Assembly: GCA_949358305.1 (NCBI GenBank)
Contig: OX442314.1
Coordinates: 60,707,369 to 60,771,368, forward strand
Length of the DNA stretch: 64,000 bases
Direction: 5' to 3'
Source: Strigamia acuminata
Taxonomy: Eukaryota; Arthropoda; Chilopoda; Geophilomorpha; Linotaeniidae
The notes under the pieces are model-generated. The model searched no databases and was not told the DNA's origin. It was given only the letters and a program-made list of their open reading frames with translations. The translations under genes and the position numbers were made by a program. How positions within the stretch are numbered: position 1 is the stretch's first letter; each line of letters begins with the position of its first letter. This document shows, piece by piece, positions 44,045 through 55,840 of this stretch.

Positions 44045-47000
44045 TTACTTTTCTTTGTCTGCCATCCGGCGCAACAACAGGCGAGTCCGCTCCGCGTCCT
44101 CCTTACTGTAGAGTTGCGCTTTTTCTGGAGCCCCTTTACTAGTCTTCTTCGTTGGTAAGGTGGTGCGTGGTGCCCCTCTCTCCAAAGGATCCGCCGTCCC
44201 ACTTGGACCAGGTTGGTCTGGATCTTGTATGGGCTCCATCCGCACCATCTCGGCTACTTTTAGTCCGTGTTTGGGTAGTCTCGCCACTGGTGCATTGCGG
44301 TAGCTGGCCAAAACCGTCTCCTCGTCATCTTCCTCCTCCCCCGAGGACAGGTCTTTATAATTAATCTCGATGTTCCTGGCCGCGCGCGTTCTAGGTCTCT
44401 GTTGCAAGTTGACGGCGTCGCGGTGGGGTTCCTCCATCTGCTGATCGACCGCTACCTCCTCGGCCATCGTCGGCGCGGGTGGCGCCTCCGGGGCTAGCAC
44501 TGGAACTTGACCGCCCACTGGTACCACTTGGGCTCCTACAGGTGTCTGCACGGGTGTTGGGAGTCTCACAACTTGGGGTGGGGTGAGAAAAGGTTGCGGT
44601 GGCGTCTGTGGTGTTGGAGGTGTTGGAGGCAACTGGACGAGTAGCGTCCCTGGCAACGGCGCATACGTGTAAAGCCTCGGCTCGCCCCCACCTTCGGGGG
44701 TAACCGGCGCCACGACCGGCACTGAAGTCGCCACCTCGCTCGGGTCCGCCGCATCGCGTCTCCTCACGTGGTTCAGGTGTCTGACCACTTGCTTGTTGGT
44801 CTGGACATCCCTCAAGCGATAGACGACCTCGCCGCTCCTCTCCAAAACAACCCCCGGCCGCCACGGCGGGGTACTTGCTGGAAACGACTTGTACCATAGT
44901 CTGTCGCCCACAGCAAAGTTCCTGAAACGAGAGTTAGTAGCCGCCACACTCACCGCACACCTGGGTTTTACCAAATCCAAAAAAGTAAACGGCTGTCGCC
45001 CTATGAATAGCATCGCTGGCGACTGATTGTCCCGTCCGCGGAAACTCGTATGTTGGTAAAGCATGAGTCTGAGCAAGCGCAGTTCCAAATCTCCCTTGGT
45101 GAACTTTGCTAAACGGTCCTTGACCCAACGCACCGCACATTCCGCCTGCCCGTTAGACTGGGCGTGGTATGGGGGGGAGAACATATGCTCGACCCCATTT
45201 CTCCTCAAAAAACTGGCAAACTCTGCAGACGTGAACTGGGCTCCGTTATCGCTGACCAAAAGGTGCGGGAGCCCAAAAGTACTAAACACACGCCTGAGAA
45301 TCGAAATTGTGGTCGCTGACGTGGCCGTTCGTGTCGCCCTCGCCTCGATCCATCCAGAGTAGGCGTCAACCAACACCAAAACCATCTGGGACTGAATGGG
45401 ACCGGCGTAGTCGATGTGCACACGGGCCCACGGCTCCTCGGCACGCGGCCATGAAATAGGCAGTGCGTGTGGCGGCAAAGGTCTGCTTTGCGCGCAGATG
45501 ACGCACTTCTGCACGAAGTTAATGATTTGCGGGGTAATTCCCGCCCACCACACGGCACTGCGGGCCCTCTTTTTCATGGCCACAATGCCGGGATGGCCTT
45601 CATGAAGGAGCCGCAGCATCCTAGGCTGCAAGGCCCCAGGTACCACCACTCTAGCCCCCCACAAGAGGACTCCCGCCATAAGTGAAAGTTCCTCGAAACG
45701 GTTGGCATAAACAGCCAACTCAGGGCGACCTGCAAGCGAGGCAAAATCTCCTCCACGGACCGCAGCAACCACCACAGTCAACTCTGTGTCGACTGCCGTC
45801 GCCTTCGCGACTTCCACCGCTGTCAACAAGTTCTCCCCCTCCATCTCGACCAAAAATACTGGTCGGTCATCAACCTCAGCTGGCGCCGGATCGCAAGGGA
45901 ATCTGCTGAGGACATCAGCATTAGAATTGTCGGCTCCCCTGCGATACCGCAACACATAAGAATAAGCTGACAACAGGAGGGCCCAGCGGAGCATTCTGGG
46001 GCTGACCACCAACGGAATTGGTCGGTCAGACCCCAAAATGCCCAACAAGGGCTTGTGGTCGGTGTAGATGGTGAACTCCCTGCCCATAAGATATATATGG
46101 AACTTTTTCACCGCGAAAACAACCGACAGCGCCTCCTTGTCGATGTGCGCATAGTTACTCTCGGCACGGCTGAGGGATCTCGAGGCAAAAGCAACTGGAT
46201 GTTCTCTTTCCAGTTTGTCAACGTGGGCCAGGACCGCCCCTACCCCATAAGGGGACGCGTCCGCGGCGATCACCAGCGGACGATGAAGATCATAGTACGT
46301 CAAAATGGGAGCGGACGTTAAAGCTCGTTTGATCCCGTCAAATGCCTGCTGCCTGCGCTGGTTCCAGACCCAAATTGCCTCCGCACACAATAGCTCGTAA
46401 AGCGGGGTCGCCTTGTCGGCCAAGTGTTCAATGAACACGGCGTAAAACGCCACCATCCCTAAAAATGTTCTAAGCTGCTTCACGTCAACAGGAGGTGGGA
46501 TTGCCAAAACTGCCTCAACTTTTGACGAGATTGGTCTGACCCCCTTCTGACTAATTGAGAAACCCAAAAAATTTAGGCCACTCTCACAAAACAAACATTT
46601 TTCCCTAGCCAGGTGTAAACCCCTATCAGCCAATCTACGAAAAATCTGCTCCAAAACCCACAAATGTTCTGGCAAATCCCACGTTGCGACAAGAATGTCG
46701 TCCAAGTAGACGAAGATGCGGGGCACCCCGTCCAGGACTGAAATAATAATCCGCTGGAAAATCCCAGCGGATGGCATGGTCCCAAACGGGAGCCTGGTAA
46801 CGGCCATAAGGCCTTTTGGGGTGTTCACAGCCGCAATAACAGCAGACCTCTCTGATAGCGGAATTTGCAGATACGCTTGCCTGAGGTCAAGCGTACTGAA
46901 GAACCGCGCTCTGCCAATCGACGCAAGCAACTCGGCTATGTGAGGCAGGGGGTACGGGTCAGGCTGTAAATTAGCGTTCACGGTGGACCTGTAATCCCCG

Positions 47001-48811
47001 CACAGGCGAACCCCTCCGTCTTTCTTTTGAACTGTGACCAGGGGAGTCCCCCACACGGAGAACGGAATAGGCTTGAACACCCCTTTGGAAATCAAATCGT
47101 CTATCTCCAAACTGACCGCATCCCTAAGTGGTAGTGGAATAGGCCTCGGCCTGTAAAATCTGGGAACCGCATCTGGTCTTAAAATAAGATCAACCGGTTC
47201 ACCTTTGTAAGTTCCAAGGCACTCGCTAAACACGTGTGCGTAACGCAATAACAATTCACTCAAGGAACCAGCTCTCTGGGCACTCGCACTCGACGCTTCA
47301 ACGTGATCCACTGGGCTCGCCGACGGGTGTTGACCACTCACAGCAGCTCCGTCACCCTCCGCTGGCGGCGCCGGGTCACGTCCATCTCCTGAAATTAAAG
47401 CGGCAGAAATATTATGCCAACCAAACTTGTGTACAGCATCCCGACCAATAAGACTAGGGCCCTGACGCCCCACCACTACAAAATTTACCCTTGCAGTTAC
47501 CTCACCCATATGCATATTCAGCCACACCTGTCCCAACACCTCAATGGGCTGGTGTTGGTATGCAAACAGCTTAACAGAAGTGGGGGTAATCGCCCTCCTT
47601 GAAATCAATCGCTTGGTCAGCAAGACGTTGCAATCAGTCGCATTCAGCACCGACAGCTCACTGCCGGTATCCAACAATAGGTTAAGCCTGAAAGAATTCA
47701 AAACCACCTGCACAATAAGAGGCGGCGACCTCACTCTCGCTCCAACGACATGGAACAAGGCGAAATCCTCGTCTTGCTCCTGTATCACGTTGATTGGAAC
47801 GTTCCGCTGCCTCCACTTCTCATCAGAACCTCCTGCTCCACCAAAACCGCCATCAACCTCGGCTGGAAACGTCGCCGGTGGGCACGCTCCCTCCTGATCG
47901 TTCGCCTTCTTACGCCACTCACCAATCATGCGGCCACCCGGTCGTTGATCTTGACCGGCTCTTGGTCCCAATGCTGGCTCAAAAGGGCAATCCCTAACGA
48001 AATGCGGTCCGCCGCAACGAAAACAGTCGACGGGCGTGCCATCCCTTTTTACAGGTTGGCCGCCTCGCCCACTACTCTGCCCCTGGCGCCCGCGCCAAGG
48101 TCGCTGAAACAAACCACGTTGAGCACTGGTCCCTGCGCCTGAAAACCCGGGTGAACCGAATTGGTTGGCTCTTCCACGGCCCTTCTGCGGACCGCGGCGG
48201 CCACCCATCGACAACTGCATCAACGCCGCCGAAGCTGGCGCTTTGGTCGGCTCTTCATCCGTGAATGGCAACGGCTCTTTGCGTCCCGACGCCGCAATGT
48301 GGGCCATCTCGTGGGCGACGGCACGTTTTGTCACCTGTTCTGCCGTCAACGGCATGTTGAGAAGAATCTCGCGGACCAAAACCTCATTCCGCGATCCTCG
48401 TACCACCTGATGGACGATCGCCCCGTCCGTTTCGTCCTTGGTTGCGAATCCGCAACGTTGAGACAGAATCCGCAACTCTGCTATGTATTTTTCCACCGAC
48501 TCTCCCTCGTGGCGTTTGCGCGCTCCGAATCGCTGTCGAGCCATATACGGGGTGTCAACTGACGTGTAGTGCTCCTCAACCACGTCCAAAATCGCATCCA
48601 AACCCATCGTGACGACTTCCTTCGGATGCGCCCACCGCTTGATTTTATCGAACATTGGTATGCCAATGACAGTCAAAAGTAGCGGGACCTGTCTGTCTGC
48701 TTCCACCTTGTTCAACAGGACAAACTGCTGGTAAGTTTGCTTCCAGCTTGTCCACTCATGCAGCGTGGAACCGGAAAACGGCGGAATGCCGCCAAGCATC
48801 AATTGCGCCAT
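44045..48811 (-). CDS. gypsy Gag-Pol polyprotein (single frame)
   Basis: The open frame extends from 49045, but a typical Gag begins at the internal Met at 48811 (MAQLMLGGIPPFSG); the 78 upstream residues look like read-through of the leader. Domains in order: Gag core (HEWTSWKQTYQQF), a knuckle of spacing CX2CX3HX4C (CFRCGGPHFVRDC, one residue shorter than usual), protease LLLDTGSELSVLN, reverse transcriptase with FVYLDDILVA, RNase H with ADASPYGVGAVLAH and the YTDHKPLLG segment, integrase with a HHCC zinc domain (HEGHPGIVAM...CVICAQSR) and catalytic D,D,E (DYAGP, VSDNGAQFT, NGQAECAV). No stop, frameshift or missing catalytic residue is visible. Gag and Pol share one frame, so no frameshift or separate mRNA is needed. 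The C-terminal 200 residues are a proline-rich tail. Confidence 0.95.
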   Translation of the reverse strand: MAQLMLGGIPPFSGSTLHEWTSWKQTYQQFVLLNKVEADRQVPLLLTVIGIPMFDKIKRWAHPKEVVTMGLDAILDVVEEHYTSVDTPYMARQRFGARKRHEGESVEKYIAELRILSQRCGFATKDETDGAIVHQVVRGSRNEVLVREILLNMPLTAEQVTKRAVAHEMAHIAASGRKEPLPFTDEEPTKAPASAALMQLSMGGRRGPQKGRGRANQFGSPGFSGAGTSAQRGLFQRPWRGRQGQSSGRGGQPVKRDGTPVDCFRCGGPHFVRDCPFEPALGPRAGQDQRPGGRMIGEWRKKANDQEGACPPATFPAEVDGGFGGAGGSDEKWRQRNVPINVIQEQDEDFALFHVVGARVRSPPLIVQVVLNSFRLNLLLDTGSELSVLNATDCNVLLTKRLISRRAITPTSVKLFAYQHQPIEVLGQVWLNMHMGEVTARVNFVVVGRQGPSLIGRDAVHKFGWHNISAALISGDGRDPAPPAEGDGAAVSGQHPSASPVDHVEASSASAQRAGSLSELLLRYAHVFSECLGTYKGEPVDLILRPDAVPRFYRPRPIPLPLRDAVSLEIDDLISKGVFKPIPFSVWGTPLVTVQKKDGGVRLCGDYRSTVNANLQPDPYPLPHIAELLASIGRARFFSTLDLRQAYLQIPLSERSAVIAAVNTPKGLMAVTRLPFGTMPSAGIFQRIIISVLDGVPRIFVYLDDILVATWDLPEHLWVLEQIFRRLADRGLHLAREKCLFCESGLNFLGFSISQKGVRPISSKVEAVLAIPPPVDVKQLRTFLGMVAFYAVFIEHLADKATPLYELLCAEAIWVWNQRRQQAFDGIKRALTSAPILTYYDLHRPLVIAADASPYGVGAVLAHVDKLEREHPVAFASRSLSRAESNYAHIDKEALSVVFAVKKFHIYLMGREFTIYTDHKPLLGILGSDRPIPLVVSPRMLRWALLLSAYSYVLRYRRGADNSNADVLSRFPCDPAPAEVDDRPVFLVEMEGENLLTAVEVAKATAVDTELTVVVAAVRGGDFASLAGRPELAVYANRFEELSLMAGVLLWGARVVVPGALQPRMLRLLHEGHPGIVAMKKRARSAVWWAGITPQIINFVQKCVICAQSRPLPPHALPISWPRAEEPWARVHIDYAGPIQSQMVLVLVDAYSGWIEARATRTATSATTISILRRVFSTFGLPHLLVSDNGAQFTSAEFASFLRRNGVEHMFSPPYHAQSNGQAECAVRWVKDRLAKFTKGDLELRLLRLMLYQHTSFRGRDNQSPAMLFIGRQPFTFLDLVKPRCAVSVAATNSRFRNFAVGDRLWYKSFPASTPPWRPGVVLERSGEVVYRLRDVQTNKQVVRHLNHVRRRDAADPSEVATSVPVVAPVTPEGGGEPRLYTYAPLPGTLLVQLPPTPPTPQTPPQPFLTPPQVVRLPTPVQTPVGAQVVPVGGQVPVLAPEAPPAPTMAEEVAVDQQMEEPHRDAVNLQQRPRTRAARNIEINYKDLSSGEEEDDEETVLASYRNAPVARLPKHGLKVAEMVRMEPIQDPDQPGPSGTADPLERGAPRTTLPTKKTSKGAPEKAQLYSKEDAERTRLLLRRMADKEK

Positions 48812-49136
48812 GGCTAACAGCAACGCAAAACCACACCAACCGATAAACCTCGTGTTCGACGACCCGTGTTCGATCACGTCGCTCCGACGTTCGTCTCGAC
48901 GTCGAAATCTCTCTTGCACACGTCTACACGACGTCGCCGACGGCTCGCACGCCGCACGCCACCAATAAGAGTCCAAAGCTCCGCCCGAACGTCGACTCGC
49001 CGACGCGGCACTCATCAATTGCAGCAAAAGTAGGCAAAAACTCACAATTTCCTAATGTGTCCCATCTCGGGAGCTTCTTCTGTCCAACATACTGTCCAAT
49101 TGTACTACTCAGGCTTCTTTTTATCGTGGATACCAC

Positions 49137-49349
49137 TGAAGAGTTCTTACAACTCGATGTCACTCTTTAATTTAGACACGGAAAACATGTTCACTCTCAT
49201 TTAATGAACTCATCGTACACAACTGAATTCCAGAATATGTGTTGCCATGGTTAGTTTCCAAACAATCACCAACCATGGCACATTGTTACAACAATCATAT
49301 AATACAGTCAATTCACACTTAATAGTTAATTTATAATCAGAATCTAACA
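49137..49349 (-). repeat. gypsy 5' LTR
   Basis: 213 bp. The primer-binding position just inside it reads TGGTATCCACGATAAAAAG on the minus strand, starting two bases after the LTR; which tRNA it would fit was not determined. Confidence 0.95.
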
Positions 49350-49354
49350 GTGTG

Positions 49355-50319
49355 TTAAATAGGTTATTGTCGCAGCTGCATCCCACGGGTTTCCTGCTTC
49401 CCCACTACTAATGGACGGTCCATTTGCAAATTAATTTGCCATTAGCCATTATCCGTTTGCCATTTGTGGTCAGGTATTTCTGGATGTCACATTATACCCC
49501 AATTAACGCGCAGCCCATGTTTAAGCAATTCACGAGTAGAATGTCGATGTGATATCCGCTGCTGTTTGCGCTCTTTTTTCTGCACGAGCAGTCTGCAAAT
49601 ACAATGGCTGTTTGCTTCAAATTGTATAATCTTCCACTTGAATGGCTTTCATAATGGCGGATTAGACTTTAAATAAACAATTCAATATATGCTCGAATGA
49701 TGAAATTGAGCGAAAAAAAGAACATGATAATACAAATGTCCAACCATCCGGAATTTCGACAAAACCCCGCAAATATCACTTACTACCCCGCCAGGGCGTA
49801 ACCAGGTATATATATGAATTACTATCTGGGCAGCTATTGGTCAGATACGTCTCTGTGTTAGTGACTAAGTCAGGGGAATGAATGTGAGTGAGACCAGGGG
49901 AATGAATGTGAGTTAGAATAATGACTATACAAGTACTTGTATTCACAATCTAAATATCGTGTAAATTGTATACGTATAATTATTGCTGGAGAAAATAAAT
50001 TGTTAAAACTATATAATTCCTGCCTGTAATACCTAATGTTTATTATTATTTATTTATAAATAAATATTTCAACTTTCAACTTTGTGATGTTGTTTCATTT
50101 TAGGAATACCGTAGACCAGCACTTAAATGAGCTGCCAATTTTTGATAACCGTAGCTGGCTGCCAACTGAACTGTAATTTTAGGAATACTGAATGAATATA
50201 ACATTAGGTGGCAAGATGGATGAAAACGTTGGAATCTACGGGTGTTGATATATGTTAGAAATAAATATCAATGGCAGGATGGATGAAAACGTTGGAATCC
50301 ACGGGTGTTGATATATGTT
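49355..50319. other. no gene; short duplicated phrases leading into the satellite
   Basis: GGGGAATGAATGTGAG occurs twice near 49870-49912. A ~48-bp phrase, GGATGAAAACGTTGGAATC through GGGTGTTGATATATGTT, occurs twice at about 50217 and 50279, directly before the satellite. Confidence 0.45.
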
Positions 50320-53300
50320 GGAATACCGTAGACCGGCATGCATAGGGGCTGCCAATTTTGAAATACCGTATTCCGGCATGCATAGGGGCTGCCAATTTTG
50401 GAATACCGTAGACCGGCATGCATAGGGGCTGCCAATTTTGGTCTACCGTAGATCGGTATCCATAGGGGCTGACAATTTTGGAATCCCATAGACCGGCATG
50501 CATAGGGGCTGCCAATTTTGGACAACCGTAGACTGGCATGCATAGGGGCTGCCAATTTAGGACAACCGTAGACCGGCATGCATAGGGACTGCCAATTTTG
50601 GAATACCGTAGACCGGCATGCATAGGGGCTGCCAATTTTGGAATACCGTAGACCGGCATGCACAGGGGTTGCCAATTTTGCAATACCGTAGACCGGCATG
50701 CATAAGGGCTGCCAATTTTGGAATACCGTAGACCGGCATGCATAGGGGCTGCCAATTTTGGAATACCGTAGACCGGCAGTCTTATGACCAGTCAATTTGA
50801 TTTGGAATACCGTAGACCGGCATGCACAGGGGCTGCCAATTTTGGAATACTGTAGACTGGCAGTCTTATGACCAGTCAATTTGACTTGGAATACCGTAGA
50901 CCGGCAGTCTTATGACCAGTCAATTTGATTTGGAATACCGTAGACCGGCAGTTTTATGACCAGTCAATTTTGGAATACCGTAGACCGGCATGCATAAAGG
51001 CTGCCAATTTTGGACAACCGTAGACTGGCATGCATAGGGGCTGCCAATTTAGGACAACCGTAGACCGGCATGCATAGGGACTGCCAATTTTGGAATACCG
51101 AAGACCGGCATGCATAGGGGCTGCCAATTTTGGAATACCGTAGACCGGCATGCACAGGGGTTGCCAATTTTGCAATACCGTAGACCGGCATGCATAAGGG
51201 CTGCCAATTTTGGAATACCGTAGACCGGCATGCATAGGGGCTGCCAATTTTGGAATACCGTAGACCGGCAGTCTTATGACCAGTCAATTTGATTTGGAAT
51301 ACCGTAGACCGGCAGTCTTATGACCAGTCAATTTGATTTGGAATACCGTAGACCGGCATGCACAAGGGCTGCCAATTTTGGAATACCGTAGACTGACAGT
51401 CTTATAACCAGTCAATTTGATTTGGAATACCGTAGACCGGCATGCACAGGGGCTGCCAATTTTGGAATACCGTAGACTGGCAGTCTTATGACCAGTCAAT
51501 TTGACTTGGAATACCGTAGACCAGCAGTCTTATGACCAGTCAATTTGATTTGGAATACCGTAGACCGGCAGTTTTATGACCAGTCAATTTTGGAATACCG
51601 TAGACCGGCATGCATAAAGGCTGCCAATTATGGAATACCGTAGACCGGCATGCATAGGGGCTGCCAATTTTGGAATTCCGTAGATTGTTATCCATAGGGG
51701 CTGACAATTTTGGAATACCGTAGACCGGCATGCATAGGGGCTGCCAATTTTGGACAACCGTAGACCGGCATGCATAGGGGCTGCCAATTTAGGACAACCG
51801 TAGACCGGCATGCATAGGGACTGCCAATTTTGGAATACCGTAGACCGGCATGCATAGGGGCTGCCAATTTTGGAATACCGTAGATCGGTATCCATAGGGG
51901 CTGACAATTTTGGAATACCGTAGACCGGCATGCATAGGGGCTGCCAATTTTGGAATACCGAAGACCGGCATGCACAGGGGTTGCTAATTTTGCAATACCG
52001 TAGACCGGCATGCATAAGGGCTGCCAATTTTGGAATACCGTAGACCGGCATGCATAGGGGCTGCCAATTTTGGAATACCGTAGACCGGCAGTCTTATGAC
52101 CAGTCAATTTGATTTGGAATACCGTAGACCGGCAGTCTTATGACCAGTCAATTTGATTTGGAATACCGTAGACCGGCAGTCTTATGACCAGTCAATTTGA
52201 TTTGGAATACCGTAGACCGGCATGCACAGGGGTTGCCAATTTTGCAATACCGTAGACCGGCATGCATAAGGGCTGCCAATTTTGGAATACCGTAGACCGG
52301 CATGCATAGGGGCTGTCAATTTTGGAATACCGTAGACCGGCAGTCTTATGACCAGTCAATTTGATTTGGAATACCGTAGACCGGCATGCATAAAGGCTGC
52401 CAATTTTGGACAACCGTAGACTGGCATGCATAGGGGCTGCCAATTTAGGACAACCGTAGACCGGCATGCATAGGGACTGCCAATTTTGGAATACCGTAGA
52501 CCGGCATGCATAGGGGCTGCCAATTTTGGAATACCGTAGACCGGCATGCACAGGGGTTGCCAATTTTGAAATACCGTAGACCGGCATGCATAAGGGCTGC
52601 CAATTTTGGAATACCGTAGACCGGCATGCATAGGGGCTGCCAATTTTGGAATACCGTAGACCGGCAGTCTTATGACCAGTCAATTTGATTTGGAATACCG
52701 TAGACCGGCAGTCTTATGACCAGTTAATTTGATTTGGAATACCGTAGACCGGCATGCACAGGGGCTGCCAATTTTGGAATACCGTAGACTGGCAGTCTTA
52801 TGACCAGTCAATTTGATTTGGAATACCGTAGACCGGCATGCACAGGGGCTGCCAATTTTGGAATACCGTAGACTGGCAGTCTTATGACCAGTCAATTTGA
52901 CTTGGAATACCGTAGACCGGCAGTCTTATGACCAGTCAATTTGATTTGGAATACCGTAGACCGGCAGTTTCATGACCAGTCAATTTTGGAATACCGTAGA
53001 CCGGCATGCATAAAGGCTGCCAATTATGGAATACCGTAGACCGGCATGCATAGGGGCTGCCAATTTTGGAATTCCGTAGATCGTTATCCATAGGGGCTGA
53101 CAATTTTGGAATACCGTAGACCGGCATGCATAGGGGCTGCCAATTTTGGACAACCGTAGACCGGCATGCATAGGGGCTGCCAATTTAGGACAACCGTAGA
53201 CCGGCATGCATAGGGACTGCCAATTTTGGAATACCGTAGACCGGCATGCATAGGGGCTGCCAATTTTGGAATACCGTAGACCGGCATGCATAGGGGCTGC

Positions 53301-53462
53301 CAATTTGGGAATACCGTAGATCGGTATCCATAGGGGCTGACAATTTTGGAATACCGTAGACCGGCATGCATAGGAGCTGCCAATTTTGGAATACCGTAGA
53401 CCAGCATGCATAGGAGCTGCCAATTTTAGAATACCGTAGACCGGCATGCATAGGGGCTGTCA
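50320..53462. repeat. 40-bp satellite A with higher-order repeat
   Basis: About 78 tandem units of GGAATACCGTAGACCGGCAT GCATAGGGGCTGCCAATTTT. A second unit type replaces the middle with GGCAGTCTTATGACCAGTCA ATTTGATTT (43 bp). The order of marked variants is repeated: a block beginning near 50986 recurs from about 52383 (offset close to 1.4 kb), for example the CATAAAGGCTGCC unit, the CATAGGGACTGCC unit and the GATCG/GATTGTTATCCATAG unit. This is a higher-order structure superimposed on the 40-bp unit. Confidence 0.95.
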
Positions 53463-54003
53463 ACTGAACCGTCATTTTAGGACAACCGTAGCCTGGCTGT
53501 CAACTGAACCGTCATTTTAGGACAACCGTAGCCTGGCTGTCAACTGAACCGTCATTTTAGGACAACCGTAGCCTGGCTGTCAACTGAACCGTCATTTTAG
53601 GACAACCGTAGCCTGGCTGTCGACTGAAACGTCATTTTAGGACAACCGTAGCCTGGCTGTCGACTGAACCGTCATTTTAGGACAACCGTAGCCTGGCTGT
53701 CGACTGAACCGTCATTTTAGGACAACCGTAGCCTGGCTGTCAACTGAACCGTCATTTTAGGACAACTGTAGCCTGGCTGTCAACTGAACCGTCATTTTAG
53801 GACAACCGTAGCCTGGCTGTCAACTGAACCGTCATTTTAGGACAACCGTAGCCTGGCTGTCAACTGAACCGTCATTTTAGGACAACCGTAGCCTGGCTGT
53901 CAACTGAACCGTCATTTTAGGACAACCGTAGCCTGGCTGTAAACTGAACCGTCATTTAAGGACAACCGTAGGCTGGCTGTCAACTGAACTGTCATTTTAG
54001 GAC
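53463..54003. repeat. 40-bp satellite B (related to A)
   Basis: About 13 units of GACAACCGTAGCCTGGCTGT CAACTGAACCGTCATTTTAG. It has the same 40-bp period as A and shares the GACAACCGTAG(A)CC(T)GG phrase, so B probably derives from A or the reverse. Units are very similar, with only occasional CAACTG/CGACTG changes, so B is more homogeneous than A. Confidence 0.95.
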
Positions 54004-54095
54004 GACCGTAAAGCCACGGTAAAACCACGGTAAAGCCACGGTAAAGCCACGGTAAAGCCACGGTAAAGCCACGGTAGAGCCACGGTAGAGCCACC
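54004..54095. repeat. 11-bp array
   Basis: GCCACGGTAAA repeated about eight times, the last two with GTAGA. Confidence 0.9.
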
Positions 54096-54249
54096 ACTTA
54101 TTATTAAAAAAATGGAATTAATTTTTTTCATTAAGATGGCCTTATTTGCAAGGCCTTTCTCTCCCTTTTGCCGCTTTCTAAAAAAATATATGAGGTTTAT
54201 TGTACACTATACATACTAAAAAGCCCTACTCGATAAGTCCACTTTTTCC

Positions 54250-54570
54250 ACAAAATCCGACAAAATCCGACAAAATCCGACAACATCCGACAAAATCCGA
54301 CAAAATCCGACAAAATCCGACAAAATCCGACAAAATCCGACAAAATCCGACAAAATCCGACAAAATCCGACAAAATCCGACAAAATCCGACAAAATCCGA
54401 CAAAATCCGACAAAATCCGACAAAATCCGACAAAATCCGACAAAATCCGACAAATCCGACAAAATCCGACAAAATCCGACAAAATCCGACAAAATCCGAC
54501 AAAATCCGACAAAATCCGACAAAATCCGACAAAATCCGACAAAATCCGATAAAATCCGACAAAATCCGAC
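54250..54570. repeat. 10-bp array (CAAAATCCGA)
   Basis: About 32 copies of CAAAATCCGA. One copy lacks an A (CAAATCCGA), one has AACATCCGA and one GATAAAAT. Open frames on both strands (54197-54606) are by-products. Confidence 0.95.
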
Positions 54571-55406
54571 TACATAAAAAATCAGACTACATAAAAAGTG
54601 GATCAACTTTTATCAAGCTGCATCAGACTACATAAAAAGTTGATCAACGTTTATCAAGCTGCATCAGACTAGATACAAAGATGATCAACTTTTATCAACC
54701 TGCATCAGACTAGATACAAAGTTGATCAACTTTTATCAAGCTGCATCAGACTACATAAAAAGTTGATCAACTTTTATCAAGCTGCATCAGACTAGATACA
54801 AAGTTGATCAACTTTTATCAAGCTGCATCAGACTAGATTAAAAGTTGATCAACTTTTATCAAGCTGCATCAGACTAGATACAAAGTTGATCAACTTTTAT
54901 CAAGCTGCATCAGACTAGATTAAAAGTTGATCAACTTTTATCAAGCTGCATCAGACTAGATACAAAGATGATCAACTTTTATCAACCTGCATCAGACTAG
55001 ATACAAAGTTGATCAACTTTTATCAAGCTGCATCAGACTACATAAAAAGTTGATCAACTTTTATCAAGCTGCATCAGACTAGATACAAAGTTGATCAACT
55101 TTTATCAAGCTGCATCAGACTAGATTAAAAGTTGATCAACTTTTATCAAGCTGCATCAGACTAGATACAAAGTTGATCAACTTTTATCAAGCTGCATCAG
55201 ACTAGATTAAAAGTTGATCAACTTTTATCAAGCTGCATCAGACTAGATACAAAGTTGATCAACTTTTATCAAGCTGCATCAGACTACATAAAAAGTTGAT
55301 CAACTTTTATCAAGCTGCATCAGACTAGGTACAAAGTTGATCAACTTTTATCAAGCTGCATCAGACTACATAAAAAGTTGATCAACTTTTATCAAGCTGC
55401 ATCAGT
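54571..55406. repeat. 41-bp satellite C, first block
   Basis: About 20 units of AGACTAGATACAAAGTTGAT CAACTTTTATCAAGCTGCATC. Each contains the perfect 16-bp palindrome AAAGTTGATCAACTTT. Unit types alternate between CTACATAAAAAG, CTAGATACAAAG and CTAGATTAAAAG. Confidence 0.95.
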
Positions 55407-55496
55407 GTAAAAATCAGCACTTTTTCACTTTTTCCATAGTTTATTTAATGGCCGTCAGCACTCTTTCACTTCTTGCATAGTTTTTCAAATGTTCAT

Positions 55497-55840
55497 CAGA
55501 CAAAATCTGACAAAATCCGACAAAATCCGACAAAATCCGACAAAATCCGACAAAATCCGACAAAATCCGACAAAATCCGACAAAATCCGACAAAATCCGA
55601 CAAAATCCGACAAAATCCGACAAAATCCGACAAAATCCGACAAAATCCGACAAAATCCGACAAAATCCGACAAAATCCGACAAAATCCGACAAAATCCGA
55701 CAAAATCCGACAAAATCCGACAAAATCCGACAAAATCCGACAAAATCCGACAAAATCCGACAAAATCCGACAAAATCCGACAAAATCCGACAAAATCCGA
55801 CAAAATCCGACAAAATCCGACAAAATCCGACAAAATCCGA
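55497..55840. repeat. 10-bp array (CAAAATCCGA), second block
   Basis: About 34 nearly perfect copies (first one CAAAATCTGA), followed by CTACATAAAAAATCAGACTA as after the first block. Confidence 0.95.

Larger units (their letters stand above)
43603..49349 (-). mobile_element. intact Ty3/gypsy LTR retrotransposon
   Basis: 5747 bp. The two 213-bp LTRs (43603-43815 and 49137-49349) show no difference by eye. GTGTG flanks both ends (43598-43602 and 49350-49354), a 5-bp target duplication. On the minus strand the order is LTR, short leader, one long Gag-Pol frame, polypurine tract, LTR. Identical LTRs and an uninterrupted frame mean very recent insertion and a potentially active element. Confidence 0.95.

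Noticed and set aside
43816-49136. Envelope gene in the gypsy element
   Set aside because: Gag-Pol reaches to within about 220 bp of the polypurine tract; there is no room and no additional open frame, so this is a retrotransposon without env.
50255-53475. Many open frames of 60-200 codons on the minus strand with repeated PVYGIPKLAAPMHAG-like text
   Set aside because: They are by-products of the 40-bp satellite, whose unit lacks stops in most frames; 40 is not a multiple of three, so the same peptide phrases cycle through frames. No gene is implied.
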